64,000 nucleotides of DNA from Scatophagus argus (Eukaryota > Chordata > Actinopteri > Scatophagidae). Position numbers and translations under genes: made by a program. The stretch lies in the NCBI RefSeq assembly GCF_020382885.2, contig NC_058502.1, positions 7,511,501 to 7,575,500 of the forward strand, in the 5' to 3' direction. Below are positions 11,901 to 41,322 of the stretch, one piece after another (the first letter of the stretch is position 1; each line of letters opens with the position of its first letter). The notes beneath the pieces were generated by a model. The model worked only from the letters and a program-made list of their open reading frames with translations, had not been told where the DNA came from and did not search any database.

Positions 11901-13101
11901 TTTCTGGTGCAGATCGGGCTAGAGGTGTGTGGGTCCAGAGATTTTTGAAATCAAAATTCTCAGACATGCATCTCCTGATGTCTTTTGTCATGCGGTTTTT
12001 GATGTAGATCCAAATCCATTTCTGGATATCTATAATTACACGTTTTATTACAATAACAACAAATGTTATTGTCCTGGCAGGTCCGCTGCTGCTGCCCAGT
12101 TTCAACTACAGTATATGAACATGTGCAGATACAGCATGTACGCACACATTTATACCTGTCTTCCTACAAGTCTGTCTGCATTCTTTTCTAATTTCTGTCT
12201 GTATGGCTGGAAAATCACACCGTGGCACTCCTCACAGGCCAGCAGTCCTGTAATGGTTATGGCTGTGCCACATCCAAAGCCAAACCGGACACAGTGACGG
12301 CAACCACAGGTTTATATCTGGCTTTGTGTGGTGGTTGCGAGGCAGCTTGTCTAAAGTGTATTTTTGTTCATGGCTACCATTTTTGAATCTGAATACAGAT
12401 TTTCATTTCTGTCTCTAGAGTTCCAAAATGATCAGTTAATCCAACTCACACACACATATAAAAAAAACAAAACATTTTCCCCACTTACCCTTGGAAATAT
12501 TTAACCATGTAAACAGTTTTGACGTAACTGCTGAAGGAACCTAAGCCCACTGAACATCCCCACACCACTGGACAATCCACAGACTTTGTAGCCAAGAAGG
12601 AAAAGTTGAAATATGTACAGTAGGTATGTGGATTCTCCCATCTTAAATGTCGCTAACAGCCAGGTTTTGAATTTAATTGGAGCAGGCCTGGTGGGAGTCA
12701 AAGAGGGCAGGATTCAAGGAGGTGAAGCAGAAATCTGAGTTAAAATCGTAGCCCACTGGGAGTGACCTCGAGTACCCCAGACTTTTGATTTACAGGAAGG
12801 TAGAGCACGACAGCCTGCGGTATTAATTTGTGGTTATGTTATGGGACTGACACGACAGTCAGCTGTCACGCAGAGCCTGGTCAGGAGTCGCCATGACTTG
12901 TCAGAAGTGATGAAGAAGTCATTTTGGCGAGTAGTTCACGTTTAGTAGCAGTGAGCTTGGTGTGGTTAGCTGACATTGAGCTGGAACCGTGAGGGTAGCA
13001 GAGATTGATCTCAGTTTCGCCATACAGAGAAGAAATATTCATCTGAGTTTATCATATGTGTGGTTCAATTTTAAAATTAATTCTCTCACTTTTTCTTCAG
13101 G
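8933..13101 (+). other. Presumed first intron of p4ha1 (or intergenic)
   Basis: No coding exon is recognised. The stretch contains the inserted SINE at 10779-11123 and otherwise AT-rich unique sequence. It ends with the acceptor ttttcttcag at 13100, directly before the p4ha1 start exon. Confidence 0.45.
10779..11123 (-). mobile_element. tRNA-type SINE insertion with 13-bp target-site duplication
   Basis: Read on the minus strand, the element begins with a tRNA-like head containing the B-box-like phrase GGTTCGAATCCC (seen on the plus strand as gggattcgaacc). It continues through a conserved body (tggcgaccagtccagggtga on the minus strand) and ends in a GATG tetranucleotide tail. It is flanked by a perfect 13-base direct repeat, TTTATTTCAACAT, at 10766-10778 and 11124-11136. 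That is the mark of insertion by LINE machinery. A second copy lies at 40979-41322 in the opposite orientation. Confidence 0.85.
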
Positions 13102-16100
13102 ATGAAGCTACCATGTTGGTGTGTATTGTTGCTGAGCTGCCTGCATTCGCTCTCAGCTCACAATGACTTCTTTACCTCCATAGGTAAGACCATCAGGCAC
13201 CATGTGGCTCTCATATGTGAATAAATGATCCTTCTGCTGACTTCACACATATTGTTTTGCCACACATATGGAAACAAGACGAGTCATAGTGATGCCCTGT
13301 GTAATTTATGTTTGCTTCACTGATGCTCACCGTGTCTGATTTGTGTTTCTCAGGCCAGATGACCGATCTGTTGTACACGGAAAAAGACCTTGTCACCTCC
13401 CTAAAGGACTACATCAGAGCGGAGGAGAACAAGCTTGAGCGTGTCAAGCAGTGAGTTTGTCCGCCCAGAAGTTATACTCACGTGTGGATAAACAGCATAC
13501 AATATCATACACATAAGTACACTAAAAACTGACACTTATGGAGGTACTTGTACTTAAGAGTGAGTGATCTGACCCAAAAATAATCATCTTCTCAATTTTG
13601 ATGAGAATTTTGATGCCTATAGGCAATATCCAGGCTTCAAGTAACCTATGAATTTCTCCATTTGCACCATTCAAACAAAATAATGCATTGAAGATAGTTC
13701 TTTTTTTGTCACAAGCTCCCCACCAGCCCCGCCTCTGTATGTAACTCACTTTGCATTATTTACAATCAGTCACAAAAGGCAAAACCTTGCAAAGTAATTT
13801 ATCCAATCAACACAGCCGTCTGGTCGACCACATCACACTACTGGTTAGTTCAGATAGAAGAAGAAGAAGAAAATGGAAATTAAAAACTGCAGTCTCTATG
13901 ATTCTGTATGATAGCCCACCACTGCCTGTACTACACACAGCTGTTACATATTAAGCATTTAATAATCAGCAGCCTGATTGTGCGTTTGCCGTTTCTTTGA
14001 TAGATGGGCCGATAAGTTGGATTCACTGTCAGCCACAGCCACACAGGACCCCGAGGGCTTCCTGGGACACCCTGTCAATGCCTTCAAGCTGATGAAGAGG
14101 TTGAACACAGAGTGGGGGGACCTGGAGAGCCTTGTGCTCAGTGACACCACAGATGGTATAGAAAAATATTTTACAGTGCTTTCTGATGTTGATCTGGTCC
14201 AGGGCTTGCTATAAATGATCTTTGAAAAGCCTCATGACTGCAGTGTCTCCAGAGTGCAGGGATGTTTTTTTGTTTATTTGCCAAAAAATAGCATAAAGGA
14301 CTTTTGAAAGACAAGTATGAAGCCAGGGAAAGTTGTGTGTTTGCTTGCTTGAAGCAATACTCTTGTGGTTCTCTCACACAAAATGGAAGTCATTCCAAGC
14401 AGCTGACCTTTAGGGAGAGAGTATTTTTTTTTGTCCATTTGTCTGGTTTGTATGTGTCCTATACTGAATTGTCCTGATATGATCTTTCTCTGCCATTTCC
14501 TGTCTGTTTCTCTCAGGATTTATTTCCAACCTGACTATCCAGAGACAGTACTTCCCCACAGATGAAGACCAGACTGGAGCTGCTAAAGCTCTCCTCCGGT
14601 TGCAAGATACTTACAGACTCGATGCCAACACCATCTCAACCGGAGACTTGCCTGGTAAAAGCCTTAAATCATTACATACCACTTCTTTTTTTAAAAGTAG
14701 GATGCATTAAATAACCAGGATCATTTTTTTGTGGTTTCTGTGTTCTTTGCATGATAAAGGAGATAGTTCAGTTTTCTTCTATGTTGATTTTCCCTCCTGT
14801 ATCCTCTGCATTACTAGGAGTAAAACACAAGAGCCTGATGACAGTGGAGGACTGTTACGAGCTGGCAAAAATCGCTTACTCTGAGGCTGATTACTACCAC
14901 ACAGAGCTGTGGATGGCCCAGGCCCTGAAACAGCTTGAAGAGGGAGAGGTGTCCACTATAGATAAGGTGACAGTGCTCGACTACCTCAGCTACGCCATTT
15001 ACCAGCAGGGGGAGATAGAACGAGCCCTGGAGTACACCAAGAAGCTGCTTGAACTCGGTGAGTCCCACCACACAACTGAAAGATATCACGGGGGCCGATG
15101 ACCATGGCTCTTGTTACTCTGGCATGGTTAGATAAGTATACAATGTGGCGATAGCCTTACACAGAGTCACACAAAGGCATTTCTAAATGAAAAGCATAAA
15201 GTATTAATCAACCATATTGTTAGAATTTAGTCAGAAAGTAAGCTGGATACATTAAGCAGCAAATGCGACGTTTGGTTTGAATGGAATAGCTTAATAAACA
15301 GAGGCCTCACAGACATAAACAGTCTGGGTGATTATCATGTTTAGGCCAAAACACCCACAAGTCTGGGTAGTTTTGTCCAAAAACAATATGCTGTTTTCCC
15401 ACCTCCAGTAAGACATTTATCTGATTAAAATCTCAGCAGGATTTGTTTGCGGATTTGCAGAAAAGGCTGCAGGAAAAAGCTTTTTGTGCATGGCTGTTCA
15501 GGGATGTGGAGAAAACCTCTTCTGAGAACGGAGCAGTTATTGATGTTTGTAGAGACTCGTGTGCCATTTGTCTGCTTTTATTTACTGATATTAGTGATTT
15601 AATGATAATCAGAGAGGATTTGGTTTGAGTGTTTTCTTCATTTGAAGGTTAATAATTGTAGAAGCCTCTAACCTGCATCTGATTAGATTAGAACACAACC
15701 TTTGTAATGTTGATAAGGTGTGAAGAGATTACACAACATCACCTTTTTTTTTTTTTTAAAGTTGTGGGATTTTAATTGCTTCTAAGAAGAATATCCTCTT
15801 CAGCGGATTGACGATGGCACATATGATCTTATTAGCCTTAAATTGGAACTTATTAACCCCCATTTATTTTCTAAACGGTTCGTTAGCTGCATTTGCTCCT
15901 AATTAATACTGTTTATGATGCACAGTGTGATACATTTCACATCGTTCACATCTTGAAATATGAATTTGAAACAGCGTTCTGATGAAACCTTGGCGGTGAC
16001 CTGGTTATCCCGGGCGTTCGTCCAAATGAGCCATTGAATTAATGTGTCCTGTTTGTACATCTTGTTTCTAGGAACTGGATAAGGTCAAACTGAATAAATA

Positions 16101-19100
16101 GCATATAATCATGTCACGTCATGTGGGAAACTCAGTTATTTTCATCACAGTAGGTGCGACCTTCTCTGGTGACATTGCTGCGCTCATCACTGTTTGTATT
16201 CACCATTATTATTTCTGCTGGTCTTGGTATTTCCCCAGATCCAGAGCATCAGCGTGCCAAGGGCAACCTTAAATACTTTGAGTTCCAGTTGGAGAAGCAG
16301 AAAAAGGCTGCACAGGATGAGCCTCAAAAAGAACCGGAGAAAGTGGAAAAAGAAACAACTGAGAAGAAGAAAAAGCCCAAAAAGAAGGCCTCGTTTCAGC
16401 TGATCCCAGAGAGGAAAAAGTATGAGATGCTTTGTCGTGGGGAGGGCATCAAAATGGTAAGGCAGACAAAGAGATTCCCAAAAATGCCATTTCTGACTCA
16501 CAAAATACACCTTGGTTTCAACACCTTCGTTCCCTCCTCTCTTGTGTCTCTCAATCAGACCCCCCGAAGGCAGAGTCGGCTCTTCTGTCGATACTACGAC
16601 AACGATCGCAACCCCATGTACGTGCTGGCACCCATCAAACAGCAGGATGAGTGGGACCGCCCCTACATCGTCCGCTACCTTGACGTCATCTCCGACAAAG
16701 AAATTGAGAACGTCAAGCAGCTAGCAAAGCCACGAGTAAGTGATTCTTGCTAGTTTCAGTGCGTCCGTGATGCCATATGGTGCATGTATGAAGCTGCACT
16801 GTTCACTTTTTGCTGTGATTTAGTAGGAACATTTGTTAGTTTGAAGGGGTGGGAAATCAGAGCTGTGAAGCTAGTTAGGCAAGCACACGCATACACACAT
16901 CTTTGCATGTGTGTGTGTGTAAATCATGTCCCTGGCTTCACAGCTACGCAGGGCCACCATCTCCAACCCCGTCACAGGAGTGCTGGAGACGGCTTCATAC
17001 CGGATCAGCAAAAGGTAAGGCATAGCCAGGAGTGTATAGGAGACAGCTGAGAGGGAGAATGTGAGATTTTCTCCTTCTTTTTTTCCACCCTCTCAATCAC
17101 TCATCCCATTTCTCCTCTGTATTCCCGTCCGTCTGTATAACTCGATTTCTCCGACCCTTGCAAAGCTTTAAGGCTCTTGAGCTGAAGCACACGATCCAGC
17201 TGAGAATTATCAGTGCTTTACACAGCATAAACATTTGTAGTCTGTAACTGGTTTGTAATGCAGGTTCCAGACAAATACTGATGGTTAGAGCTTTAGAGCT
17301 AACGGATATTTAGCTTTCTGGAAACAAAGAAGGTTTTTCAGGATCTGTTGTGGATATGTTTCTGCTCAGGAGTCTGCTACAGAAAGGTAACACAAGAAGA
17401 TAAGAGGAGGGTAAAATGTGTTACTTTTTCTGCTAGTTGATGTCAACTTGGTTGCTTTTGGCCAGCCAAGAGGCGTATCAGAGGCATTCATTTTTTCTCC
17501 CGCAGTGGTAGATTTTTTCATTTTTACTTTAAAACAGAAATTTGGTTCGCAGCCTCGTGAAATACTCTTGGCCCTTCTCAGTGATAACATTGACAACTAG
17601 TGACCGGTTCTGCCTTCTTTTTTTTCTCTCTCTTTCCTCTTTCTTACTTTCCACTCGTCCTCTTTTGTCTGTCACATTCCACTCGTCCTCCTTTTCCTTT
17701 CTCGTTCCTCGACCGCCGTGTCCTTCTGCCGGGGAAACTACTGTAGTTAAGGCGAGCCACGGTGCATGACCCTCAAACTGGGAAACTTACCACGGCCCAT
17801 TACAGAGTCTCCAAGAGGTAAGGGGTCACAGGTTACTGCAGTGCCCTGCCCTCCTCCTCCTCCATCCATTTCTTCTTCTGTGCCTCTGTGCTCTAGCTGA
17901 AACACTCATTCAGCCCTGCCCCCAATAAACACCATGGAAAAAATGAAAATGTTGAGCTACACCGGGAAAACTAACACACGAGGAGGTTTTAATTTGGTTT
18001 AAGCGAAATTTTAAATTCTGCCACTCAGTTGAGCTAAAATTAAACCGAGCTAAAGCTAAAAAGAAAATCTTCTGTTGTTGGCTTTTGGTGTAGTTCTTAA
18101 CCTGCTGATTTCTTTGGATTTACATGCTAAATCACAGTAACAACCTGTTTTCTTCCCCCTCTTATCCTTCCCAGGTGTTTTTGAGATCCAGAGCACTGAA
18201 TCTCAGTTTCCAGGAATGAATCTGTATCTCATATGAGCTCATTATGGCTGCTGTGATTTTACTGTGCTTGGTCCACTTCCATATCAGCTTGAGAAATTAA
18301 TAAACTTCCAAGGCCTGAGTCTGGATGCATATGCTTAAAACCACAGATCGATGTGTGCTGCAAATGTGTGGAAAGTCGTCGCCTTGTAATTAAAACGAGT
18401 ATTTCACTTTCACAGACATGTCGCCTATGTTAAACTAAGTTAGACATCCCAAACTAAAAATACCAGGTTTAGCAGGCGACCAAAAGCCCCGAGTTTTATT
18501 TTGTTTTACTGTTCTCCGTAATTAATGTTTGGGCGCGTGTGGGTGTGGTGTCCCTTTGATGTTTTTGCATGTGTACGTGTTAGCCAACACGTGCTTCCAA
18601 ATTCAGTGAACACCAAGTGGTGGCGAGAGCAGGCAGGCAGGCAGACAGACAGACAGACAGACAGGCAGACAGGTGGGTGCACTCAGAAGAATTTGACCAG
18701 TCTCTGAATTGGCTGCAAGACACATTAGGAAAATATTTATTGGCTCGCATTTAGTCCAACAATCCCTTCAGTAATGTTATTTATTATCAGCAAAAATAAA
18801 GAAGATGACTCATCACACTCTCATCATACACACGCTTTCTCAGAAACGTCGTGGGGGTGGGAGTCATCTCTTTGGCTGTGTGATGTCTTCAAAAGAAATA
18901 ACCTAAATTTGATGCTGTATTGAGAGCGATAAATTCTGTCTTTGTCTTGCATGTGTTAGTAGCTTCATCTAAATTCTTCCTCTAATATAATGAATGATTT
19001 TACAGTTTTTTTAATGTGCATACTTTGGCGTTTTAATATGTCAGTCAGTTTGAACTTTATGGTGTGGTTCTGCAGAGCTACAGTTGCGTCACGTAATAAT

Positions 19101-19952
19101 TCATGAGAAGGAGTTCAGTGCCGCGCTCAGACAAGAGCTTGTTTCAGCAGGGGCCTTCTCTCAGACTGGCCTGTGTGGGTGAGCATGAAAGGCGGGTAGC
19201 GTCAGGAAAGTGAAATCCGTGAAAATATTTGTGCTGTAGTACTCAACCAGACTCTTGTATGAAACGTCCACATTCTCAAGTACACACATAGCTTGTAATC
19301 AGTACAACTCTGTACCCTGAGCTGATTGGAGATTCTGAATCTTGGGCCGGTTTCCTATTTTTTTATTTTCTTCATACCTCCACCGCCCTTTCGTCTCACC
19401 TCGTAATGCCTGACTTCACTCTTGTTCTGAGCTTTTACATGGCAAGTTTTCAGCATGACTTTCACCGATTTCAGAATCAATCTTTACTGCCATCTAGTGG
19501 ACAGAATATATTTTTCTCAGTCGTTGTGCTTTCCCTCCTGTATTCCAGTGCTTGGCTCACTGGCGATGATCACCCAATGATTGACAAGATCAACCAGAGA
19601 ATTGAAGATCTCACAGGGCTGGAGGTGGACACTGCAGAAGAGCTGCAGGTAGTTCACTAATTGAAGATAATGGACATTCACTACAGTTTTTCTTCTTCTT
19701 TGAATCTATTTTTTTAGAAGACAGATCCTTGCTTAATTAGCATTTTTCTCATATACATGTTGAAATGAATTTTAATTATCCCTCTCACCCTCAGGAAAAA
19801 TGTACTGTGTGTGTGTATTTGTCTGTTGGAAACCTGATTTGTGCGTATGTGAGACTTGCAGCGTATTTTATTGATCTCTGCAGGTGGCGAATTATGGTGT
19901 TGGAGGTCAATATGAACCTCACTTCGACTTTGGAAGGGTAAGACTCACATGA

Positions 19953-19996
<44 letters not shown>

Positions 19997-21802
19997 ATGT
20001 ACTGTTAATATAGCAGAATAATCTGATGTTGACTCTGTCTCCACAGAAAGATGAGCCAGATGCCTTTAAAGAGCTGGGCACTGGGAACCGCATAGCAACA
20101 TGGCTCTTCTATGTGAGTTAATTCTTTCACAACTGGAGACCAATGTTGGGAGCTTAACATTTAACATACACTGTGGCCAAGCCCATCTTCAGCTGTTTCA
20201 GCAAGGCTGGTGGGTCTGTCGTCACAAATGCTTACGTATGAGCTCCTGTCCTAGTACCTTATAAATTTTGTACAGTTAATGGTCCTAAAGACCAATTTTA
20301 TATAATATTCATTACATGTTTCTATATTTTTAACAGCGTTGGCCATTAACAGCATTGACAAGAAAAGTTGCAGCCATCATTAATCTGCAAGCCAACAGTA
20401 AAAAAGCAGTTATTTTAATTGAGTGTGGCTTTTAACTTAACAAAGCTGAAATCAGGTTTCATAAAAATGAGAGCAGGGCAATGAACTCTCTCGCCTCACA
20501 TGGTGCGGATCAAAATGTTGCCCTTGAGCGTCATAAAAGCTATAAAAGGCCAATGAAATGGGTGAATGAAGTCCGCCATAATTTTTCACCTTTGGTTTTG
20601 CTCAGGGTGACACCCTGATATTACACATCAAAGAGCGTCTGTCATCTCTGACTATGGGCTTTTCCTGCTATGCTGATGCTACAAGGAGGATGGGGCAAAA
20701 AAAAAAGAAAAAAAAAAGGGTTTCGGGTCCTAGAAACAAATCCTATGGGAACTGTTGCAGTCATCATGCTTGAGCTTCCTTAAGTGCACTGAGCAGCACT
20801 GCAGAATTATTTGACATGACAGACGCTGATATGACTGAACCGTCTTTGTCTGTCTGTCTCTGTCACAGATGAGTGATGTAGCTGCTGGTGGAGCCACAGT
20901 CTTTCCAGATGTTGGTGCAGCAGTTTGGCCCCAAAAGGTAACCGTTTATATACCACCACTTGTTACAGTACATTAAATACTGATTCATGCTGATCATCAG
21001 TAGCTCTGTCTGGACTGGTATGATGATGTCGCCAGCTGTAGCTCACAATCAGGTGTTTTCTTCTGTTTTCAGGTGAAATATTGATTAATAACCAAATAAA
21101 ATTGTGTAATTGTGTTTGTTGTTTCTGACACTTGTTGAGGAGCAGCAATTCACCACACACACACAGTCCTCTAATATGGCAACATCTCCTCTCATAATAC
21201 AGTCATGCGCTATAAGCAACTGATTGCTCATTGGTGTCATAGAAAGAAAGAATCTGTCTTTGGCGATGCATTTAGGAGACAGAGTCTGACTTTTTGAGAT
21301 TCCTGAAGGGTTTGAAACTCTGCTGACCGGGGCTGTGTGGTATAGCGGCTTCTTACGATACACTGATGTATTTCCAGATGAGATATCGTTGTGTGTATTT
21401 CAGGGGACTGCAGTGTTCTGGTACAATCTGTTTGCCAGCGGGGAGGGAGACTACAGCACCCGACATGCGGCGTGTCCAGTGCTGGTTGGCAACAAGTGGG
21501 GTGAGCACTTCTTTGTCTGCTTCCCTTTAAACCCCTCCATAAACCCTTGAGTAAATATCTGCTATGAGATCTTGGTATTTTGCTGAAGAGAATGTTAATT
21601 TTTTAAAAGCAGTTCAACCCAGTGTCACAACTGGACCTGACCTGGAGTTTAAAAGACGGGAAGGGCAAACTTTTTTGTTGTGATTATAAAGTTATAAGAG
21701 TATCGTTTTCTTTTTCCTTTCCTGTTTTTAGTATCAAACAAATGGATCCATGAGCGAGGCCAGGAGTGGCGGCGACCTTGTGGCCTTAGTGAAAGTGAAT
21801 GA
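13102..21802 (+). CDS. p4ha1: Prolyl 4-hydroxylase subunit alpha-1, complete
   Basis: This is the catalytic subunit of collagen prolyl 4-hydroxylase, which hydroxylates prolines in procollagen in the endoplasmic reticulum using Fe(II), 2-oxoglutarate and ascorbate, in an alpha2beta2 complex with PDI. Exons: 13102-13183, 13354-13450, 14004-14155, 14517-14654, 14818-15057, 16239-16456, 16559-16735, 16944-17014 or 17747-17817, 19549-19648, 19884-19937, 20047-20112, 20869-20937, 21404-21500, 21732-21802. With one of the two 71-nt exons the product is 543 residues (human 534). It has a signal peptide (MKLPCWCVLLLSCLHSLSA), the FFTSIGQMTDL N-terminal domain, and the peptide-binding TPR region (EADYYHTELW..YQQGEIERA). 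The dioxygenase core has iron ligands His438 and Asp440 (HFD) and His509 (TRHAAC), and Lys519 for 2-oxoglutarate. KDEPDAFKELGTGNRIATWLF marks alpha-1 rather than alpha-2. A Lys/Glu-rich linker near residues 250-290 is longer than the human one. Confidence 0.95.
16944..17014 (+). CDS. p4ha1: p4ha1 mutually exclusive exon A
   Basis: A 71-nt exon between cttcacag and gtaagg. It encodes LRRATISNPVTGVLETASYR and then ISK. Vertebrate P4HA1 uses either this exon or its neighbour, never both, because two copies would break the frame (142 nt). Confidence 0.92.
17747..17817 (+). CDS. p4ha1: p4ha1 mutually exclusive exon B
   Basis: A 71-nt exon between actgtag and gtaagg. It encodes LRRATVHDPQTGKLTTAHYR and then VSK. 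Length and phase are the same as the exon 730 bases upstream, and the encoded peptide is related but distinct. It matches the second alternative exon known in vertebrate P4HA1. Confidence 0.92.
18630..18672. repeat. CAGG/CAGA tetranucleotide repeat
   Basis: About ten tandem CAGG and CAGA units in the p4ha1 intron after exon B. Confidence 0.9.
19957..19992. repeat. 36-base T run in a p4ha1 intron
   Basis: An uninterrupted T tract starts about 20 bases after the exon that ends at 19937, in the 109-base intron before the KDEPDAF exon. Confidence 0.95.
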
Positions 21803-23007
21803 TGGAAAAAGAAAACATCCCCACTCTGCCCGTCTCCCCCTTCCTTGTGAATCACCCAGGACCAAAGAACACTGCTGCAGATCACAGATGATACACGGCG
21901 TCCAAACGGCTCACTACGTCACTAAAAACACTCCATTTTTTTTTCTTTACTCCCATCTGTTACGCTCTGAACCCAGAGATTGTTTGGGTTAATGTCGAGC
22001 CCGTCGGACAGTGTTAGCATCACCGTGACGGATAACACGTTCTTTAGGTTGTCGGGTGGTTTTGAGAAACACTCGTGCCCTTTTCACTCCCACGTGTTCT
22101 TCTTTGCACTCTGTATGAACTCTACATCTGTGGTGAGGCTTTCCTGCATTAGTGGCTGTAGGGACAGGCTTCCTCTCTGTCAGTCTGAACCTTAAAGGTA
22201 CAGTTCATTTTTTTTTAGTAGGCCTGCCTGATTCATTGTATTCCTTTCATTTCATTAACAGAGCATTTTGGCCTGTGGTTTTTGAGAAAGGATTTTGTTA
22301 ATAATTCAAATGTCAGGGCTTCAAGCTGTTTCTTTGTAAAATTACAGTTTAATATTTTCACAAAGTGGCTTTGCGACTTTGTGACTTGTGGCCGTTTGCT
22401 ATAGGTGAGCACAGGTTCACAGAATTTCTCTTTTCTTTAATTACATGTGGTGGCAGTCTTTGCTTCCAGTAAGTTCCGAATCAAAAACCAAAGTAAGTGC
22501 TCTGTGGAAGGAACGAAAGGACTCACAGCATGTAAGAAAACAGACTCCAAATTAAAAGATCACATCACACAGTCTGTCCTCAAAGGGTTTTCAAAGTCAT
22601 TTCAATGGTCTCATTGTGTTTGGTTTGTTGTACTAGGGCATAACGGTGTGCACACATGCACAAGCACACTTCCACTTCAACACAGTCCAGTCCTGCATAG
22701 AATTAGTGTTATATTTCATGTTTAACTTGTTCCTTCTGGTTTACTCAGTGTTCTGTAAAGCACCGCATTGACTGTTAGCTTTGGGAGCAACAACTGAACA
22801 ACAAAACCTGAACATATGGAAACGTAAGAAAGGACAGTTTTTCATGGTGGGAGGGAAATGATTCTTGTGGGTTTGTAACCGTAACAAGTGCAAACATGGG
22901 TTTTCCAAGGAAGAAGCATTTTATTTATATGTCCCAAGCAGCCAGTTTTGTGTGTGTGTTGTTTTTAGTTCTTAAATGAAAGTCTGACCTTGGTTTTCTA
23001 CAATAAA
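21803..23007 (+). promoter_or_regulatory. p4ha1: p4ha1 3' UTR with poly(A) signal at 23002-23007
   Basis: About 1.2 kb follows the p4ha1 stop without any other supported exon and ends in AATAAA (23002-23007). That gives a 3' UTR of ordinary length for this gene. Short open frames here have no support. Confidence 0.6.
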
Positions 23008-23103
23008 GACTATTTTATTGATCTCAAAAACCGTCCTGCTGCAGTTTCTGTGTGTGTGTGTGTGTGTGTTTGAGTGATGAGGATTTTTGGGGGGGGGGTA
23101 TGA

Positions 23104-23345
23104 AGGCGTCACGTGACACTCGAGTACTAATGAAACCCTCCCTTGTTCATCTGGGGCAACCAGAGCCAGACGTCTGTCAGGTCGGGACTCGACAGGACAC
23201 CGGCAAGCGTGAGAGATAGTGAGAGGGAAGAGAGAGGAAGTAGCAGCTCGGAGAAAGTTAGGGAACTACCCACAGCGTTACGGCAAATCCACCTGAGCGG
23301 ACGACACGCAGCTGAGTTTCAGGGGGAACAGAAATTAACGGCACA
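23104..23345 (+). promoter_or_regulatory. actn2: actn2 5' UTR and proximal promoter
   Basis: The 240 bases before the actn2 ATG are less AT-rich than their surroundings. They include an E-box CACGTG at 23110-23115 and a purine-rich leader (gagagggaagagagaggaag). The start codon sits in a run of three in-frame ATGs (23346), giving MMMTQVETT. No clear TATA box is visible. Confidence 0.45.
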
Positions 23346-40108
<16,763 letters not shown>

Positions 40109-40715
40109 TCTACTAGAAAACCTATTATCTACTGACCGTTTACCTAACAACCCCCCGTGCCCCCAGTTTTTTGATGAATTTAAGAAATCTTTAAGAGAGT
40201 TGGATCAAATATGTTGAATGAAGTGTGTTTGTGGCCTTACCAGGTTTGTGTTGATTAGTGTTCTGAAGAATAAGACTGTCAACACCTATGCTGAGCATTG
40301 CCATGTGTCTTGGAAACCCCCCTATGTCCTCTTGGATAAAAGATGTCCCCTAACATAAATTCCAGTGTTGAAATTATATTGAAACAACTCATAAACAATG
40401 TATATTTTATCTTTTGTGTTATAACAATTGTGCAGAAATTAGAGGTTCTGTGATCAAAGAAAAGCTAGAAGAGAAATTCTGTCCATCAAAAGTACAGATC
40501 ACTTAGTACAACAACAGGATAATGTTGCTTCTGGGGTTTGTCAGTTAAACTAATTAGACACAAAAGTCCTGGTTTGTCTAGCAATATTATGTATTGTGTT
40601 CATGTTTCCTCGCAGTGCCTTTGTTTTGGAAATACAGTCTTCTGATAAGATGTTTTAAGATGTCTAAAGTGAATTACAGTTTGCAAAAACAATTTTAAAC
40701 CTACTGCCTTTTAAC

Positions 40716-40721
40716 AATAAA
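40716..40721 (+). promoter_or_regulatory. actn2: Candidate actn2 poly(A) signal
   Basis: AATAAA about 610 bases after the actn2 stop. Another lies at 41874-41879 beyond the SINE, so longer 3' ends are possible. Confidence 0.45.
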
Positions 40722-40978
40722 CAGTTTAGAGAATGGGTTCCCAAAAGGCCAAAAATATACAGTAGTACAGGAAAAGTGGGGAAACCACATGGATGCAAAA
40801 GTAAATGTTTACAGTTGCTCAGTCATTAAAGGGCAGGGAACACGGTCAATTGAATGTGCAGTATTCATGAGTAATGTGTTCAAAGATAAAACATTTTCTC
40901 AGGCAGCAACAAACACACTAATGCTTACATGTGCCTAGAAATAACTACAGTAAACTCAAAAAAAGGTTTCTTTCTTGT

Positions 40979-41322
40979 GGGGGTGGCACGGTGGTGCAGT
41001 GGTTAGAACTGTCACCTCACAGCAAGAGGGTTTCAGGTTTGAATCCCAGTCTGGGTCCTTCTGTGCAGAGTTTGCATTTTCTGCCTGTGTCGGTTTTCTC
41101 TAGGTACTCCGGCTTCCTCCCTCCCACAGTCCCAAAAACGTTAGGTTGCATTAGGTTAATTGGCCCTAGGTCCTGTGTGTGTGTGGCTGTCCGTCTTTGT
41201 GTGTCAGCCCTGCGACTGACTGGCGACCAGGGTGTAACCCACCTCTTGCCTGTAGTCAGCTGGGCTCCAGGCTCCCGTGACCCTGATGGATAAGCGGATG
41301 GATATTGAAAATGGATGGATGG
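40979..41322 (+). mobile_element. Second copy of the tRNA-type SINE
   Basis: It starts ggggtggcacggtggtgcag (tRNA-like head with an A-box-like stretch), then GGTTTGAATCCC (B box) and 'ctggcgaccagggtgtaacc', and ends atggatggatgga. It is the same family as the element at 10779-11123 but in plus orientation. No convincing target-site duplication was seen, so it may be older or end-trimmed. Confidence 0.8.

Noticed and set aside
41034..41052. tRNA gene suggested by GGTTTGAATCCC
   Set aside because: Same SINE family as the copy at 10779-11123.
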